Assembly: GCA_033807775.1 (NCBI GenBank)
Contig: CM066317.1
Location: 8,391,870-8,455,869, forward strand
Direction of reading: 5' to 3'
Length of the DNA: 64,000 bases
DNA from: Saussurea involucrata
Taxonomy: Eukaryota; Streptophyta; Magnoliopsida; Asterales; Asteraceae
Shown here: positions 1-10,630 of the stretch, piece by piece
How positions within the stretch are numbered: position 1 is the stretch's first letter
Layout: each line of letters starts with the position of its first letter
Position numbers and translations under genes: made by a program
The notes under the pieces: model-generated
Databases searched by the model: none
What the model was told of the DNA's origin: nothing
What the model saw: only the letters and a program-made list of their open reading frames with translations

Positions 1-424
1 GGTTTCAAGGTTCTAAATGGTGTGAGATGTGGCGTGAGACGAGACCAAACCTCAAGTCTTAGAAACCACGGCGCAGTTATGACGTTTTTAAGACGTGACT
101 TGTGGCAACAAATTTATAATTCATATATAATATTATATATATAAAAACATATGTTTTGTAGTGTTTACTCAATGAATCAATAGTAATAAGCAAGTTAAAT
201 TATGTTATATATTAAAAAACTTGCAAATAAAACATTAAAAACGTAAATAAAAATCAAATATTGTATTACAAAAAATGCTATTAAGCTCTGGTGTGCCACA
301 AACTTAACATGACGTGAGGCACAAGGCTTGGTGTCATAGCACACCATGACGGTTGTACGACGAGTTTTTTTAGAACAGTGTGTGGATTTGTTAGTCCCAG
401 ATGGCTATAACAAGTATTGTAGAA
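1..424. other. AT-rich intergenic sequence
   Basis: No gene is seen. The stretch is AT-rich and ends in GTAGAAG just before a long G run. The last part (about 400-424) looks like sequence that precedes a retrotransposon polypurine tract. Confidence 0.5.
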
Positions 425-1590
425 GGGGGGGGGGGGGGGGGTTGAATACAATACTCAAAATTTTCACAATTTTAATTCTTTTTATTGAAAATCTTTCAAC
501 AAGAATTACACATAGAAAACTTAAGACTGTTGCGGAAAAGAACAGATAAACTATTCTAACAATCTTACACAAAGTATACAACAAAATAACTAAGAACACT
601 TAGAACAAAGCTATAAAGTTTTTCAAGCAAACTGGAAATTCTTGCACTTAGAGAATTCTTCCAGTTTGCGTAGAATATCAAGAGCTCACAGTAATCTTCA
701 AAGTCTCTCAAGATGTGTATGTTTCTGTATGGAGAGCTCTTCCTTTTATAGTGACAAGGAGTGGGCAAGCATTGAATGCTTGGGACACTTGTCATCTTCA
801 CACTTGCTGAGGATGTTGACTTCTGGAAAGTTGTGAAGTCCTTGTCACCTTTTACAAGGTACAGTCAGAAGAGCTCATGCATGAGAAAAGAGCTTTGCAT
901 GGAAATGGATAATAAGACAGAAGGTCACTTTATCCATGTAGAAAATATCTTCTCAATTTGTCTTCTTATGTCTCTCATTTTTGTCTTCTTTTGCTTCTCA
1001 AAATCTCTTTCAACAAATGCACCACCGAAGAAAGGTTGTAAGATTTCTTCCAAGACAAAATGAATTTGCTTCTCATTTTGTCTTATTGTGTCTCTCACTT
1101 TTGTCTCCTTTTGCTTCTCAGATTTTCTTTCAAGAAAAGCACCACCGATGGAAACTTGGGATATGTGACACATCTTTGGAGAAAACATCTTTGAAGCTTC
1201 TTTGAGGTCCCACCGAAATGTCATTTGGGATATGTGACACATCTTTGAGATATGTGACATCATCTTTGAGATATATGACATCATCTTTGGGAAAAGCTTA
1301 TTTGAGACTAGGCCGAAATAGAGAGAAGTTTCGGTGGAAATACCACCGAAATTGTGAGAACAATTTCGGTGAACAATGACTTGTATGTTTGAGAAAAGAT
1401 CTTTCACTTCCACAATGAGAGAATCTTTAATCTTGACTTTGGTTGATCTTTGACTTCACCAAACATTTGATATCTTGTACAAGCCATTACAAAGAACCAT
1501 GCATCCAAAATTTCTCTAAGTATAAAATGTTTTTCAAAGTATAAAAGGAGATCATGAGGTCATCTTCAAATCTTGATGACCCAACAGGAT
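425..1590 (+). repeat. polypurine G17 run followed by LTR-like, internally repetitive sequence
   Basis: A run of 17 G (425-441) is followed by TTGAATACAATAC, the layout of a polypurine tract and the start of a retrotransposon LTR. Downstream are imperfect tandem units: segments at about 957-1060 and 1066-1160 both carry the phrases GTCTCTCA, TTTTGCTTCTCA and GCACCACCGA. Then come several copies of ATATGTGACA(CA)TC at 1160-1300. No coding frame makes sense; open frames here are products of the repeats. The right boundary is a guess. Confidence 0.4.
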
Positions 1591-2127
1591 TAATATATGT
1601 ATAAAGATTGAAGAAGTTTTTGTTTGAGATAATGTTTTTTCACATAGAGGGAAGGAGTTTTTTAATTAAGAAGGAGCAAGTTTGAAGAAGAAGAAAAAAA
1701 CTTGGTTCACTTATCTCTAGTAAGCCACCCCAAACAAGTTAATACCGGGAATAATAGAAACCCTTTATATTTTATGGAAATTGACACAAATAGCCGTTTT
1801 ACACAATAAAATGGTCTCTTATTCATTTCTCTTCTGGTTTTGCACAAATGTCACTACTCCTACGATATATAGGTCCGTAATTGCAGATCTAACTCAAAAA
1901 AAAAATGTATATGATCGCTTTTCTTAAAAAAAGTTACGACCCAGATCCGCAATTGCACACCTAGGTTCACAATTTTTTTTATGTTTATCCATAATTACGA
2001 ACTTATATATTACGAAAGTAATAACATTTTAATAAAAAACTAAAAAACCAATTTACTTATATAAAATAGCTATTTGAATCAATTTCCCATCATTTTACCT
2101 TCTTAAACCTATCCTATTTACCTTTTC

Positions 2128-2137
<10 letters not shown>
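1591..2137. other. intergenic, no gene seen
   Basis: AT-rich sequence without a recognisable gene or repeat end. It runs into a TA microsatellite at about 2138-2163. Confidence 0.5.
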
Positions 2138-2162
<25 letters not shown>

Positions 2163-2168
<6 letters not shown>

Positions 2169-2390
2169 TGAGTTCATGTGAGACCAACCTGCTTTCGTGA
2201 TACCGTGAGACCACAAAATTAACACTAAACATTCACAGTGATTTATTGTGAATGTAAGAAAAACAGCGAACCTTCACAGCAAACACACTGTGAAGGTTTA
2301 CCATCACAGTCTTTTGCTGTGAAAGTTTAGTGTTATTTTTTTAATCTCACGATCTCACGAAAATAGTCTGGTCTCACATGATCTCAAATC
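2163..2390. mobile_element. foldback MITE between TA microsatellites
   Basis: About 228 bp bounded by TATATA repeats on both sides. The left end (TTGAGTTCATGTGAGACC) and the reverse complement of the right end (TTGAGATCATGTGAGACC) match over about 45 bp with a few differences, so the element has long imperfect terminal inverted repeats. The interior holds a second inverted pair around TTCACAG/CTGTGAA. Such placement inside TA microsatellites resembles the Micron type of rice MITE. No coding capacity. Confidence 0.7.
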
Positions 2391-2404
2391 TATATATATA
2401 TATA

Positions 2405-2817
2405 AATTATCCTATTTATCTTTTGTCTTCCGGACAGATAAGCTGATCTAGACTCTAGAGACTACTTCACAATTAAAATGTAAACAATGTAGAGAGTAGC
2501 AGCATCTTTGGCAAATACACACTTTGTAGGTGGGCATCAGGTAACGAGACACGTCATCAGGGAAGAATATATACCTTGCTTGTGAGTAGCGAGAAGCTGC
2601 CCCACAAAATTCCGGCCCACTGTCGGCTCATGGGAATATGTAAAACGTGTCCACCACTCGAATGGACCAACGTGTAAAACCCCCACCCCAGGCCCCAACT
2701 GAGTAGACAAAATATCAACCAACACCTTCAATAATCTAAAAATAAAAAAACTCGTTTTGCACCATCCACTGTTTTCCAGTTCAAAGTAAAACCATTTTAT
2801 TTTTTTGAAGTGTATAA
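2405..2817. other. intergenic, no gene recognised
   Basis: Contains an open frame of 96 codons on the minus strand (2537-2827) that resembles nothing I know. It has no supporting splice or neighbour context, so I do not call a gene. Confidence 0.4.
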
Positions 2818-3479
2818 GACCATCCACACACCTGCAAGACCATACTTCTTTCTAAAGTGTCACATCAGCTTTGCAATAACACATTCCATACATATGCAAG
2901 ACCAAACTTCTTTCTAAACTAATAAATTATAATATACATAATATAGATAGTTATAATATAAATAATATAGATAATTATAATATAACTAATAAATTAATTA
3001 TAAAATATAGATAACTAAAATTTTACTTTTGTTTTATTTTACTATATTTTGTGTAAATATAATTTAATTAACAAATAAAATACATGAATATATTGAAAGC
3101 ATGTAACGTTTATCTATTAGTATTTGTATTTTCGTAATTTATATATTAATGTACTTTTAATTTAGTAGTTTAAATAAGAAACATTGCATAATTTTTTTTT
3201 AAATAAAGCGTAGGTAAGAAATTTTAATAAAAATATTAAAAAAAAACAATGTTCAAATAAACTAATAAATGAATTAATTTAATAAATATATTAATAATTT
3301 ATGTTTAAAAAAACAAACAAACAAATTAATTAAATTAAAAAATGCTATTGTTTAATATATCTATTTTGTGAAAGAGCTTTATAATTTAGAAAGATGAGGG
3401 TGGTCTTGCAAGGCTTTGCAAGCCACATGACATGCCATGTCATCTTGCAAGGGGTCTTGCAAGACTTGTGTGGATGCTC
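2818..3479. mobile_element. MITE with TAA target duplication (PIF/Harbinger-like)
   Basis: The left end GACCATCCACACA and the right end TGTGTGGATGCTC are inverted repeats. TAA flanks both (2815-2817 and 3480-3482), the target typical of PIF/Harbinger MITEs. The inner termini also share CTTGCAAGACC-like words. The 660 bp interior is strongly AT-rich and non-coding. Confidence 0.65.
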
Positions 3480-3496
3480 TAATATTTATATACGGC

Positions 3497-3603
3497 AAAT
3501 GAACAAATAAACTCACACATTCTTCTCACCTTCGGTGAGGTTTGAACCCCTAACCTCCTAGAAAGTCAACGGATCCGATACCGCTAGGCCAAAGGCCATT
3601 TGG
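3497..3603 (-). repeat. tRNA-derived SINE-like relic
   Basis: On the minus strand there is an A-box-like TGGCCTAGCGGTATC (complement of about 3577-3591). About 30 bases further is a B-box GGGTTCAAACCTC (complement of 3537-3549). This is the RNA polymerase III promoter spacing of tRNA-derived SINEs. I found no target duplication, so it may instead be a decayed tRNA gene. Confidence 0.45.
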
Positions 3604-3605
3604 TA

Positions 3606-4032
3606 AAGTAAAACGATGTTTAGTTTCATCGATTTGGAGAAAAAGTTGGTAATCACACATTTCAAATAGTCTTGTATGAAACCTGTCTCCAGGAAATTCA
3701 ATACGAAATGGTATTTTTTTGGCTGATTTAATTGTTGAGGTTAAGGGTTATATGTATTAAGAAGTAGTTAATGAGTTTGATAATAAAATAAACTGTTTGG
3801 TTGTATGTATTTGTGTATATCATTCATATGTATGAACGGTTACTAGAGTTTACATTATTTTTTGGTTTTTTTTTGTTTTCTGGGCATCTCTCATGTTCCG
3901 GTGAGAAGTTGAGTTAACGTAAAAAACATGAGAAGTGGTTATCAACCGTTGGATTCACACTAGGATGAGATGCACTGAATCAATCCTCCTATCAAACGTG
4001 ATTCATGGGTAAGTCTGAGGAAAAGAGTTTAA
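3606..4032. other. intergenic with a MITE fragment
   Basis: Mostly unrecognised. About 3898-4012 carries an inverted, internally deleted piece of the GTGAGAA MITE family also seen at 4344-4487 and 63580-63748: words GTGAGAAG, CAACCGTTGGAT and GATGAGATGCACT. Confidence 0.4.
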
Positions 4033-4340
4033 GGGGCCGTTTACAAAACGCTTACCCGGGTAAGTGCTTACCAAGTCACATTAGTTTACCGGATGAATAT
4101 GGCAAGGACTAAGAATCTTACCCGGTAAGAACGGAAGCAAAGACCGAGAGTCGAAAGCAAGGACCGAGAGTTTTACCCGGTAAGTGAGTGCGACGACTCT
4201 TACCACGGTTAGCGCTTACCGGCTAAACTGTTGCATACGATGCCATTTTGGTGGACTAAAATCATACCCGAAAAGTAAGCAATAGTGTTGAATTTTATCG
4301 GTAAGCACTTACCCAGATAAGTGATTATGTAAACATCCCC
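4033..4340. mobile_element. Harbinger-like MITE, TAA duplication
   Basis: The left end GGGGCCGTTTAC and the reverse complement of the right end GGGGATGTTTAC begin inverted repeats that continue through GGGTAAGTGCTTACC. TAA flanks both ends (4030-4032 and 4341-4343). 308 bp, no coding capacity. Confidence 0.75.
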
Positions 4341-4343
4341 TAA

Positions 4344-4487
4344 GTGAGAAATGTAAGAAGGAATTTGGACAATTAGTCATTTTATATCTCAAACCCATCC
4401 CATGAATTGCACCTCACTTAAAATTGATTCGATGCATCTTGTCCTGATATGCATCCAATGGTTCATATCTCTTCTTACGTTTCTCAC
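4344..4487. mobile_element. short MITE of the GTGAGAA family
   Basis: Starts GTGAGAAATGTAAGAAG and ends with the inverted CTTCTTACGTTTCTCAC. It abuts the TAA of the previous element. Interior words (CCCATGAATTG, GATGCAT) recur at 63580-63748 and 58915-59066, so at least three members of the family lie in the window. Confidence 0.7.
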
Positions 4488-4555
4488 CTCCACCTCCCCC
4501 TAACCTCCCTCCCTCTCTCTCTCTCTATCTATACACACATATATATATATATATA

Positions 4556-4790
4556 TAGCGGGTTCAAATGAAAACTGATTTTGGGTAGTGAATCGGGAGA
4601 CAAAGAAGGGCTTGCCACGTGTCCACAATTTCATGGGTTTCATGCATTATTCATCATGAATGTTGTATTATTCATTGTGAATAGTACATAACGTTCACCT
4701 TCGTTATTCATACTGAATGTGGACAAGTGACACCACGTTCTCTTTTGTCACTCGGTTCACGACCAAAAATCGGTTTTCAATTGACCTTTT
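4556..4790. mobile_element. foldback MITE after a TA microsatellite
   Basis: Begins right after (TA)n. GTTCAAATGAAAACTGATTT at the left matches the reverse complement of the right end, GGTCAATTGAAAACCGATTT. The inverted repeat continues for about 45 bp through the GAC-AAAG region. A (CT)n tract lies just upstream at about 4508-4528. Non-coding. Confidence 0.65.
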
Positions 4791-4852
4791 TTAATCTCTC
4801 TACATATAAGTAGAAACAAAAATAAAAAAGAAATTGAAAGTTCAAACCTTAA

Positions 4853-5246
4853 GGGTGCGTTTGGTACACTGGACAAGACAGGACAGGACAGAACAGAACA
4901 GAGATCATTGTCCCATGTTTGGCAGGACTTATATGTGGAACAGACGTGAACAGAGTGGAACAAGCTGGAAGGCTTGTTCCACCCCTACCACATGGAACAA
5001 GCTGGAACAAGGTGAAACAGACTTATGTTTTACCAATATAACCTCAAAATATAATCTAATTCTCTTCTAAAACATCAAATACACATTCTATTTTATATTT
5101 TATTCATTTTTTAAATTTTATTTATTTGTATTTTATATAATGTTATCTGTTCCGTTCTGTCCACCAAACGCTGAACAACTGTTCTGTCCTATTCTGTTAT
5201 GTCCCATCATGTTCTGTTCTATCCTGTGTGCATACCAAACTCACCC
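4853..5246. mobile_element. Harbinger-like MITE (GGGTGCGTTTGGTA family)
   Basis: Left end GGGTGCGTTTGGTA, right end TACCAAACTCACCC, flanked by TAA on both sides (4850-4852 and 5247-5249). The interior holds GGACAGGACAG-like words repeated in both orientations. A relative lies at 62009-62473. Confidence 0.8.
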
Positions 5247-5249
5247 TAA

Positions 5250-5559
5250 AACTTGTACAATATTTTCTCCATCTCCTTAATTCGTACCAATCACACTCAC
5301 ACCATTTAGAATATGGTGTAATAAAATCATAAAAACACGGGACCATTGGGCCCCGATATTGGGTTGTGTCACCGACGGCAGGAACCACCTGATCCCACCA
5401 CCCTGCACTTTTTCTTCCTTCTACTTATTCCCAACCCTTTCTTCAAATCTCAACCCTAACACACACACACACACACACAAAACTCTGTATAAACCTTCCA
5501 CCATGCAAAACCACCATTAATTCCCACCATATATAGTTATATACCACCACCTTAATATA
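5250..5559 (+). promoter_or_regulatory. upstream region of the Dof gene
   Basis: About 310 bp between a MITE and the Dof start codon. It has a (CA)n microsatellite (5461-5479) and a TATA-like TGTATAAAC at about 5486. If that box is used, the 5' leader is short (about 40 bases). The MITE at 4853-5246 ends only about 310 bp from the start codon. Confidence 0.4.
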
Positions 5560-7265
5560 ATGGGTTCAGCCTCCCTCCAACCTTCCATAGAAGACTCATC
5601 CAGAGCCACCGAGCCCATGGTCCCATCTTCAAAGCCGAACCACGGACCACACCCGGACCATGGCTCGACACATTGCCCTCGATGCGACTCCATCCACACC
5701 AAGTTTTGTTACTACAACAACTACTCCCTTTCGCAACCTCGTTACTTTTGCAAGTCCTGTAGACGCTACTGGACCAAAGGTGGCACACTCCGCAATATCC
5801 CCGTCGGCGGAGTCTGCCGGAAAAACAAGAAAATCTCTTCCACTTCCAAGAAACCCACCACCAACAACACCCACCACCGCCCACCGCCACCGCAGCGGCA
5901 ACGCTCGAACTCCGTCGACCTCCAGCTTTCGTATCCAGATTTCATGTTCGAGAATCTTACTACTGGTGTTCCTGCCGCCATTGATTTCTTGGATGGTGGT
6001 GGAGAGTATGATCGGATTGGTGATCGTTTTTCGGCGATGGTGGCGGCCGGTTCACTTCGAGGTTTTTAATTTTCTATTTTGCATTTATTATTCGTTAACT
6101 ATTGTGAACATTCCTATTCTGCTCCTTTTCTTCTAATAAATCTATCGTGTAGGATAAAATCGTTTTAGAGCATCTCCATCAGCTTCTCTATAATTTCTTT
6201 AAAATGGAGAATGAAAATTGAAAATCTCTAAGAGCATCTCCAACAGCTTCTCCATTTTGGAGAATATGAGGATTTTGGGTTGGTTTTTTGCTCCAACAGT
6301 TTTCCCAAAACCATCCCCAAAATGGAGAAAGTAGGAGAGAGAGTGGTTTTTTTTTTCTTCTAAATATGGAGTTAACCCCAAAAATGATTATTTGGTGAGA
6401 GAACCAATAAAAATCTTTGTAAAATAATAACATGAGAGAGAAATAATATTTTAATTGATGAATACAATATTTTAATATTATAATAATTGTTTTTTCTCCG
6501 AAATAGGGAATCTGTTGGAGATGAATGTATATTTTTTTGGGGATTTAGCTTTTCGTTCCTCATTTTCGAGAAATTATGGGGAAACTGTTGGAGATGCTCT
6601 AAAAAAATATTTTCTTCCAACTCCAACAGTCATTACTTATATTATTAAAATATTCAATATATTTCTCTTTCATCTTTAAAATAATATTTCTTTTTCATTT
6701 TTTTTAGGAAATCATTAAAATAATATTTCTCTCTCATCTTTTTTGAGATATAAAAAATTCTATTTTAGAGAATGGGATAGAGAAGTTGTTGGAGTATTTT
6801 AGAGAACAAAATGTTGTTTTTCTCTATTTTAGAGAAGCTGTTGGAGTATTTTAGAGAACAAAATGTTGTTTTTCTCTATTTTAGAGAAGCGGTTGGAGAT
6901 GCTCTTAGGTTTTATTTATATCTGTAGGAATCTTTATTAATAAAGTTCCGTTAATTTCTTTTATTGATAATAAAAATTCAACAGGGTATGGAGCGGATAT
7001 GGGTAATACCCATGGGCTGACTCATGAAACGACAGCGTATGATGAGTATGATCGTGAGTATTATGAGACCATGATGAATGGAATTGATGTGAAGCCAAGG
7101 GTTTTCGCGTTGGGATGGCAAGACCAAATAGCGGGTTGTAATTCGGATCTTTATGGGTCGGGTGAAGGGAGAAATGGGTCGTCCGGATATCTACTGGGTT
7201 TCGGATCTTCATGGGCCGGGTTGATGAACGAATATGGATCGTCCACAACAAAACCGTTAGTATAG
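5560..7265 (+). CDS. Dof-type zinc finger transcription factor, two exons
   Basis: CDS is 5560-6061 joined to 6985-7265, giving 260 residues. Exon 1 ends in phase 1 at G|GTTTTT and the acceptor TTCAACAG precedes GGTATGG; the split codon reads GGG and the frame runs on to a stop at 7263. The Dof finger has the family spacing C-x2-C-x21-C-x2-C at Cys39, 42, 64 and 67, then the basic stretch RRYWTKGG and RKNKK. Dof proteins are plant nuclear activators or repressors that bind AAAG cores. The C-terminal part holds LGWQDQ and ends SSTTKPLV, with tryptophan/glycine-rich patches common in Dof tails. The region between finger and intron is rich in Pro, Thr and His. Without splicing the protein would stop after 169 residues, which is why I prefer the spliced model. 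The intron is filled mostly by two nested MITEs. Subfamily is not assigned. Confidence 0.88.
6168..6904. mobile_element. MITE of the GAGCATCTCC family in the Dof intron (outer)
   Basis: Starts GAGCATCTCC and ends GGAGATGCTC, with TTA duplicated on both sides (6165-6167 and 6905-6907). It lies wholly inside the Dof intron and is itself interrupted by a second member (6232-6599). The 3' part repeats a roughly 60-bp unit containing GTTGGAGTATTTTAGAG. Confidence 0.8.
6232..6599. mobile_element. nested MITE of the GAGCATCTCC family
   Basis: GAGCATCTCCAACAG at the left and its inverse at the right, flanked by TAA (6229-6231 and 6600-6602). It sits inside the outer MITE of the same family, so it is the later insertion. 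Confidence 0.8.
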
Positions 7266-7536
7266 TAGTGATATATATGATTTTAATTCGAATTTTAGTT
7301 TCTGTTCCAAGTATTATATAAAATAGTGGTGTTCTTTCTGGAGCTAAACAACTCCTATATAGATCAATTATGCCCATCGGTATGGATTACAGAGTTTAAT
7401 GCAACAATCGATACATGAATAACAGTTACAATGTGTATTAAAATGGAAATAGTTTATATCTAATCGCATTCTTTTTCAACCACTTTAAAACATCAAAATA
7501 AACATGGCTAGTGTTTTCATACACTTTAATGAAGTC
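7266..7536. other. region downstream of the Dof gene
   Basis: Presumed 3' UTR and flank of the Dof gene. AT-rich. No other gene seen. Confidence 0.4.
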
Positions 7537-7720
7537 CTAGTGTGTGTGGCACCGCACGTTGCGCGGTGATAGAATTTAAAACGTAATTTTTTAATTCATC
7601 CTCCTAAAGATTTACCATCGGCCAATCAAATAGGATTTGTCTATAAAATAAAAATTACTTGTTTTTCTTAAATATTCAATAGATAAATGTTTCTAATTCA
7701 TGTAAAGCTAATATATAATA
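7537..7720 (-). repeat. older Helitron 3' end (minus strand)
   Basis: On the minus strand a CACCGC...GCGGTG hairpin (7550-7568) is followed after about 10 bases by CTAG (7537-7540), the layout of a Helitron 3' end. The next base is G rather than the usual T. The sequence behind it (7569-7720) is repeated at 10672-10820, on the far side of the intact Helitron. I could not find the matching 5' end. Confidence 0.5.
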
Positions 7721-7792
7721 CTTGGCCTCGAGAAATGTTCAAAACTTATTTTATTGTCTTTATTGTTCACATTCATTTCCTATTACAAAATA

Positions 7793-10630
7793 CTAGCAGT
7801 GTACCCGCGCAATGCGGCGGGATGTAAATTTAGAACAAATATAAGTGAACAAACCCATTACGAGGTGGTGTTTGTTTTTAAGAGGTGTTGAAGTCTGAAG
7901 TCTGATTTCACTTCTGATTTTTAAGAGGAGGTGCTGAAGTCTGAAATCTAAATCATAAGACTGTTTGTTTTGGTATACTGACAAACGTCTGAATATGTAT
8001 AATTTTCTATTTTATCCCTCAAAAATCTGACTAAAGCACGTCAATTGAAGTGAGCATCGATGATCGAAGGACAAAATCGAAAAAAAAGAACGCTGATAGA
8101 TTTGCGAGGTAGAGTTTTTAATTAAATATCAAATACCGAAGAACCGATTCAAGATGTTTTGGAAAGTCGGCACACAAATATATGATATTCGTATTAAGTA
8201 TTTAGAGGACGTTAGGACGTTGAAATCGAAATAATGATGTTGGTTAAAAATAAGAGATAATTAAGTGGTTAGGTTGTCACTTAATTATTTAGAGTACCTT
8301 AGGAGTTAAGAGGCTCTAAAAAAGAAGAAAAAACAAACGTCTGATCGAATCAGACATAAGTAGCAATTAAGAGCTTATATGACCCCGTGATATCAAATTA
8401 TGTCACACTTGATACTAAAACATCCTTGTGCTAAATGGTAACACAAAATGTTTAAACTGTAAGTTGTAACATTAGTAAATTGTCCTAAATGAGTAGTATT
8501 GTTCCGTTAACTGCAAAAACAAATTTATATGGGAATATCTTTTACCAAACGATAAACCAGGCATTACATTAAGAAAATTGCATTTTGTGGACTAAATAAA
8601 GAATGGGAAGTTTAGTGGGAAGCAATGCAGCAGGAAGCAAAATATCTATCAAGATAAATTCAATTTTAAAAGTATTTCGAGATGCAACGGGATATATCAA
8701 AAATCCAAAAGTAAAAATAATCAATTTTTTCATCCAATAAATCGAAGATTCTCATCACAGAGTTTTTTTTTTCTCTTCTTCCAAATTTCAACTTTGTATC
8801 AATACATGTAATAAGTCATACAACTCCATATTATCTTAAAAACTCAAATTTTGAGACGTTCATGGGAGTTTTCTGAAGGCTTCTTAAACTCTAATACCCT
8901 CAGTCAAATTCAAATAAAAATGTACCACAAGGCTTTTAACAACTCAAACATATTATCAACAAAAAATATCAAGTTGTCTGATGAAGGGTGCTATAAAAGC
9001 TGGTAGTAAATTAGGAATTATATCAAGAATACAAAAAATAAGATTGACAATGAAATCAAGAATAACTTACCCAGACAAATCGAGACTATAGGCGATGGAC
9101 CCTTGCTCCTCTTTCCTGTGTAAAAACCTACAATGAAATCGATTGAAGCAGAAAGTATGTAAAGAACTTACCGAGAGAAATCGAGACTGAAGTTCATATA
9201 ATATCCATCCAAATTCCCAAACCAAGAACCCAACATAAAACAAATAACGTCCAACCTGAGCAATCGAATATACAGAAAAGAGAAGCCTATCCATATCACC
9301 CTTAGAAGAAGTCAACAATGAGCACATTACAAGGCAAAATCGATTTTGAAACCAAAATCGAATAAATGGTACCTGAGAAGTGTGATTGAATCCCTGAGCA
9401 GAAATCGATTGACTGAAACCCTAAACCAAAAATGAAAGCAAAAATCAAAACCAGAGAAAAAGTGACTGAATCCATTGTGGGTTGAAGAGCATGTACAAAC
9501 CTTGGTTGGGAATTGGGATACATAAGCATTGCCAAATACAGTTAATTTTCATGATGAACTGTAACACCGAAATGGTTTAACTGCCTGCATAAGGAAGGTA
9601 CCCACACATAAGCATGTGAAATGGTGAATCACTTCAACCAAAAATGGACACTTTTATATTGTTTTCCAAAATACTGGAAAATCCATATCACAAAATTTGT
9701 CAATCAATGAAACAAGGTAGTAGAAATCCACTTTATCAAGGAGTTACAATCAAGGAAGAATTGAATCGATTCATGTGAAATAGTAGAAATCCACTTTATC
9801 AACAAAGTAGAAATCGATATTAACATGGAAGAAATCGATTCAAGTGAAATATAATAAACTTTGATTTCAACTGAAGAAATCGATTCAACATAGAGAAATC
9901 ATTTTTGCTGCCATTAACACATATAAAAATCAGTTCAAGTGAAGAAATTGATTCAACAAAAAAATATTATGTAATCAATTTGATTCAACAAAAATATACC
10001 TTTCAAGTGAAGAGATCGATCAAATGAAACAAAGGAAACCCATTCAACGCAGAAACCCTAAAACAAAAAAAAATCATTACCTGTGAATCGTCGAGAGGAG
10101 CGAAAGAAGACATACTGCATCTCGTATGTCTTGGGGCCTGAATCGACTTCTAAAAGTGCGTCATCCAGTACCTGAGTTCTATTGGTTGTCTAAACACACG
10201 TTCATGTTAAGATTATGAATAAACCAAATGTCAGAAAATGTAGAAGACTTGAAAAAAACCTAGGGTTTTGAAGAATTTACCAGAAGGACGTACCTGGGAA
10301 AATCGAGATGAAGAGGGTGAAAGTCTAGAAATCGGACGGAGTAGAGAGAGACGTTGGAGAGAGCCCTCGAGGAAGATATGATGATTCGATCTCTTAGGAG
10401 AGTGTTAGGGCATGAAGAGATATTTTGAAAAGGAAGAGAGATTTTGAAATTTGAGTTTAGAGTAGGAACAGGAAGTGGCGGGCTGGATTGGGAAAAAGAA
10501 GAGACGGGACGCGCTTGTTTCTCACTCTAAGATAAGATTTTAAGTAATCATGCTTTAAATTGTTGTACATAAAGTTTAAAGGGTTGTTTTTAAGAGTTGG
10601 GTGGTTAAATGCTTTATAATATAGTATAGA
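7793..10630 (-). mobile_element. non-autonomous Helitron
   Basis: Read on the minus strand, the 5' end is TCTATACTATATTATAAAGC (from 10630), preceded by A. The 3' end is CTAG (7793) followed by T, with a CCCGC...GCGGG hairpin (7804-7821) about a dozen bases inside. Insertion between A and T, TC at the start and CTAG at the end are the classic Helitron signs. The 2.8 kb body has no Rep or helicase frame. At 9720-10050 it is rich in AATCGATTCAA-like words. The 3' hairpin is the exact complement of the one at 52232-52249, so both Helitrons belong to one family. Confidence 0.85.

Noticed and set aside
925..1413. 162-codon minus-strand frame
   Set aside because: It is a translation of tandem repeats (ATATGTGACATC and GCACCACCGA words) in LTR-like sequence.
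2537..2827. 96-codon minus-strand frame
   Set aside because: No recognised domain. It overlaps the MITE start at 2818 and has no gene context.
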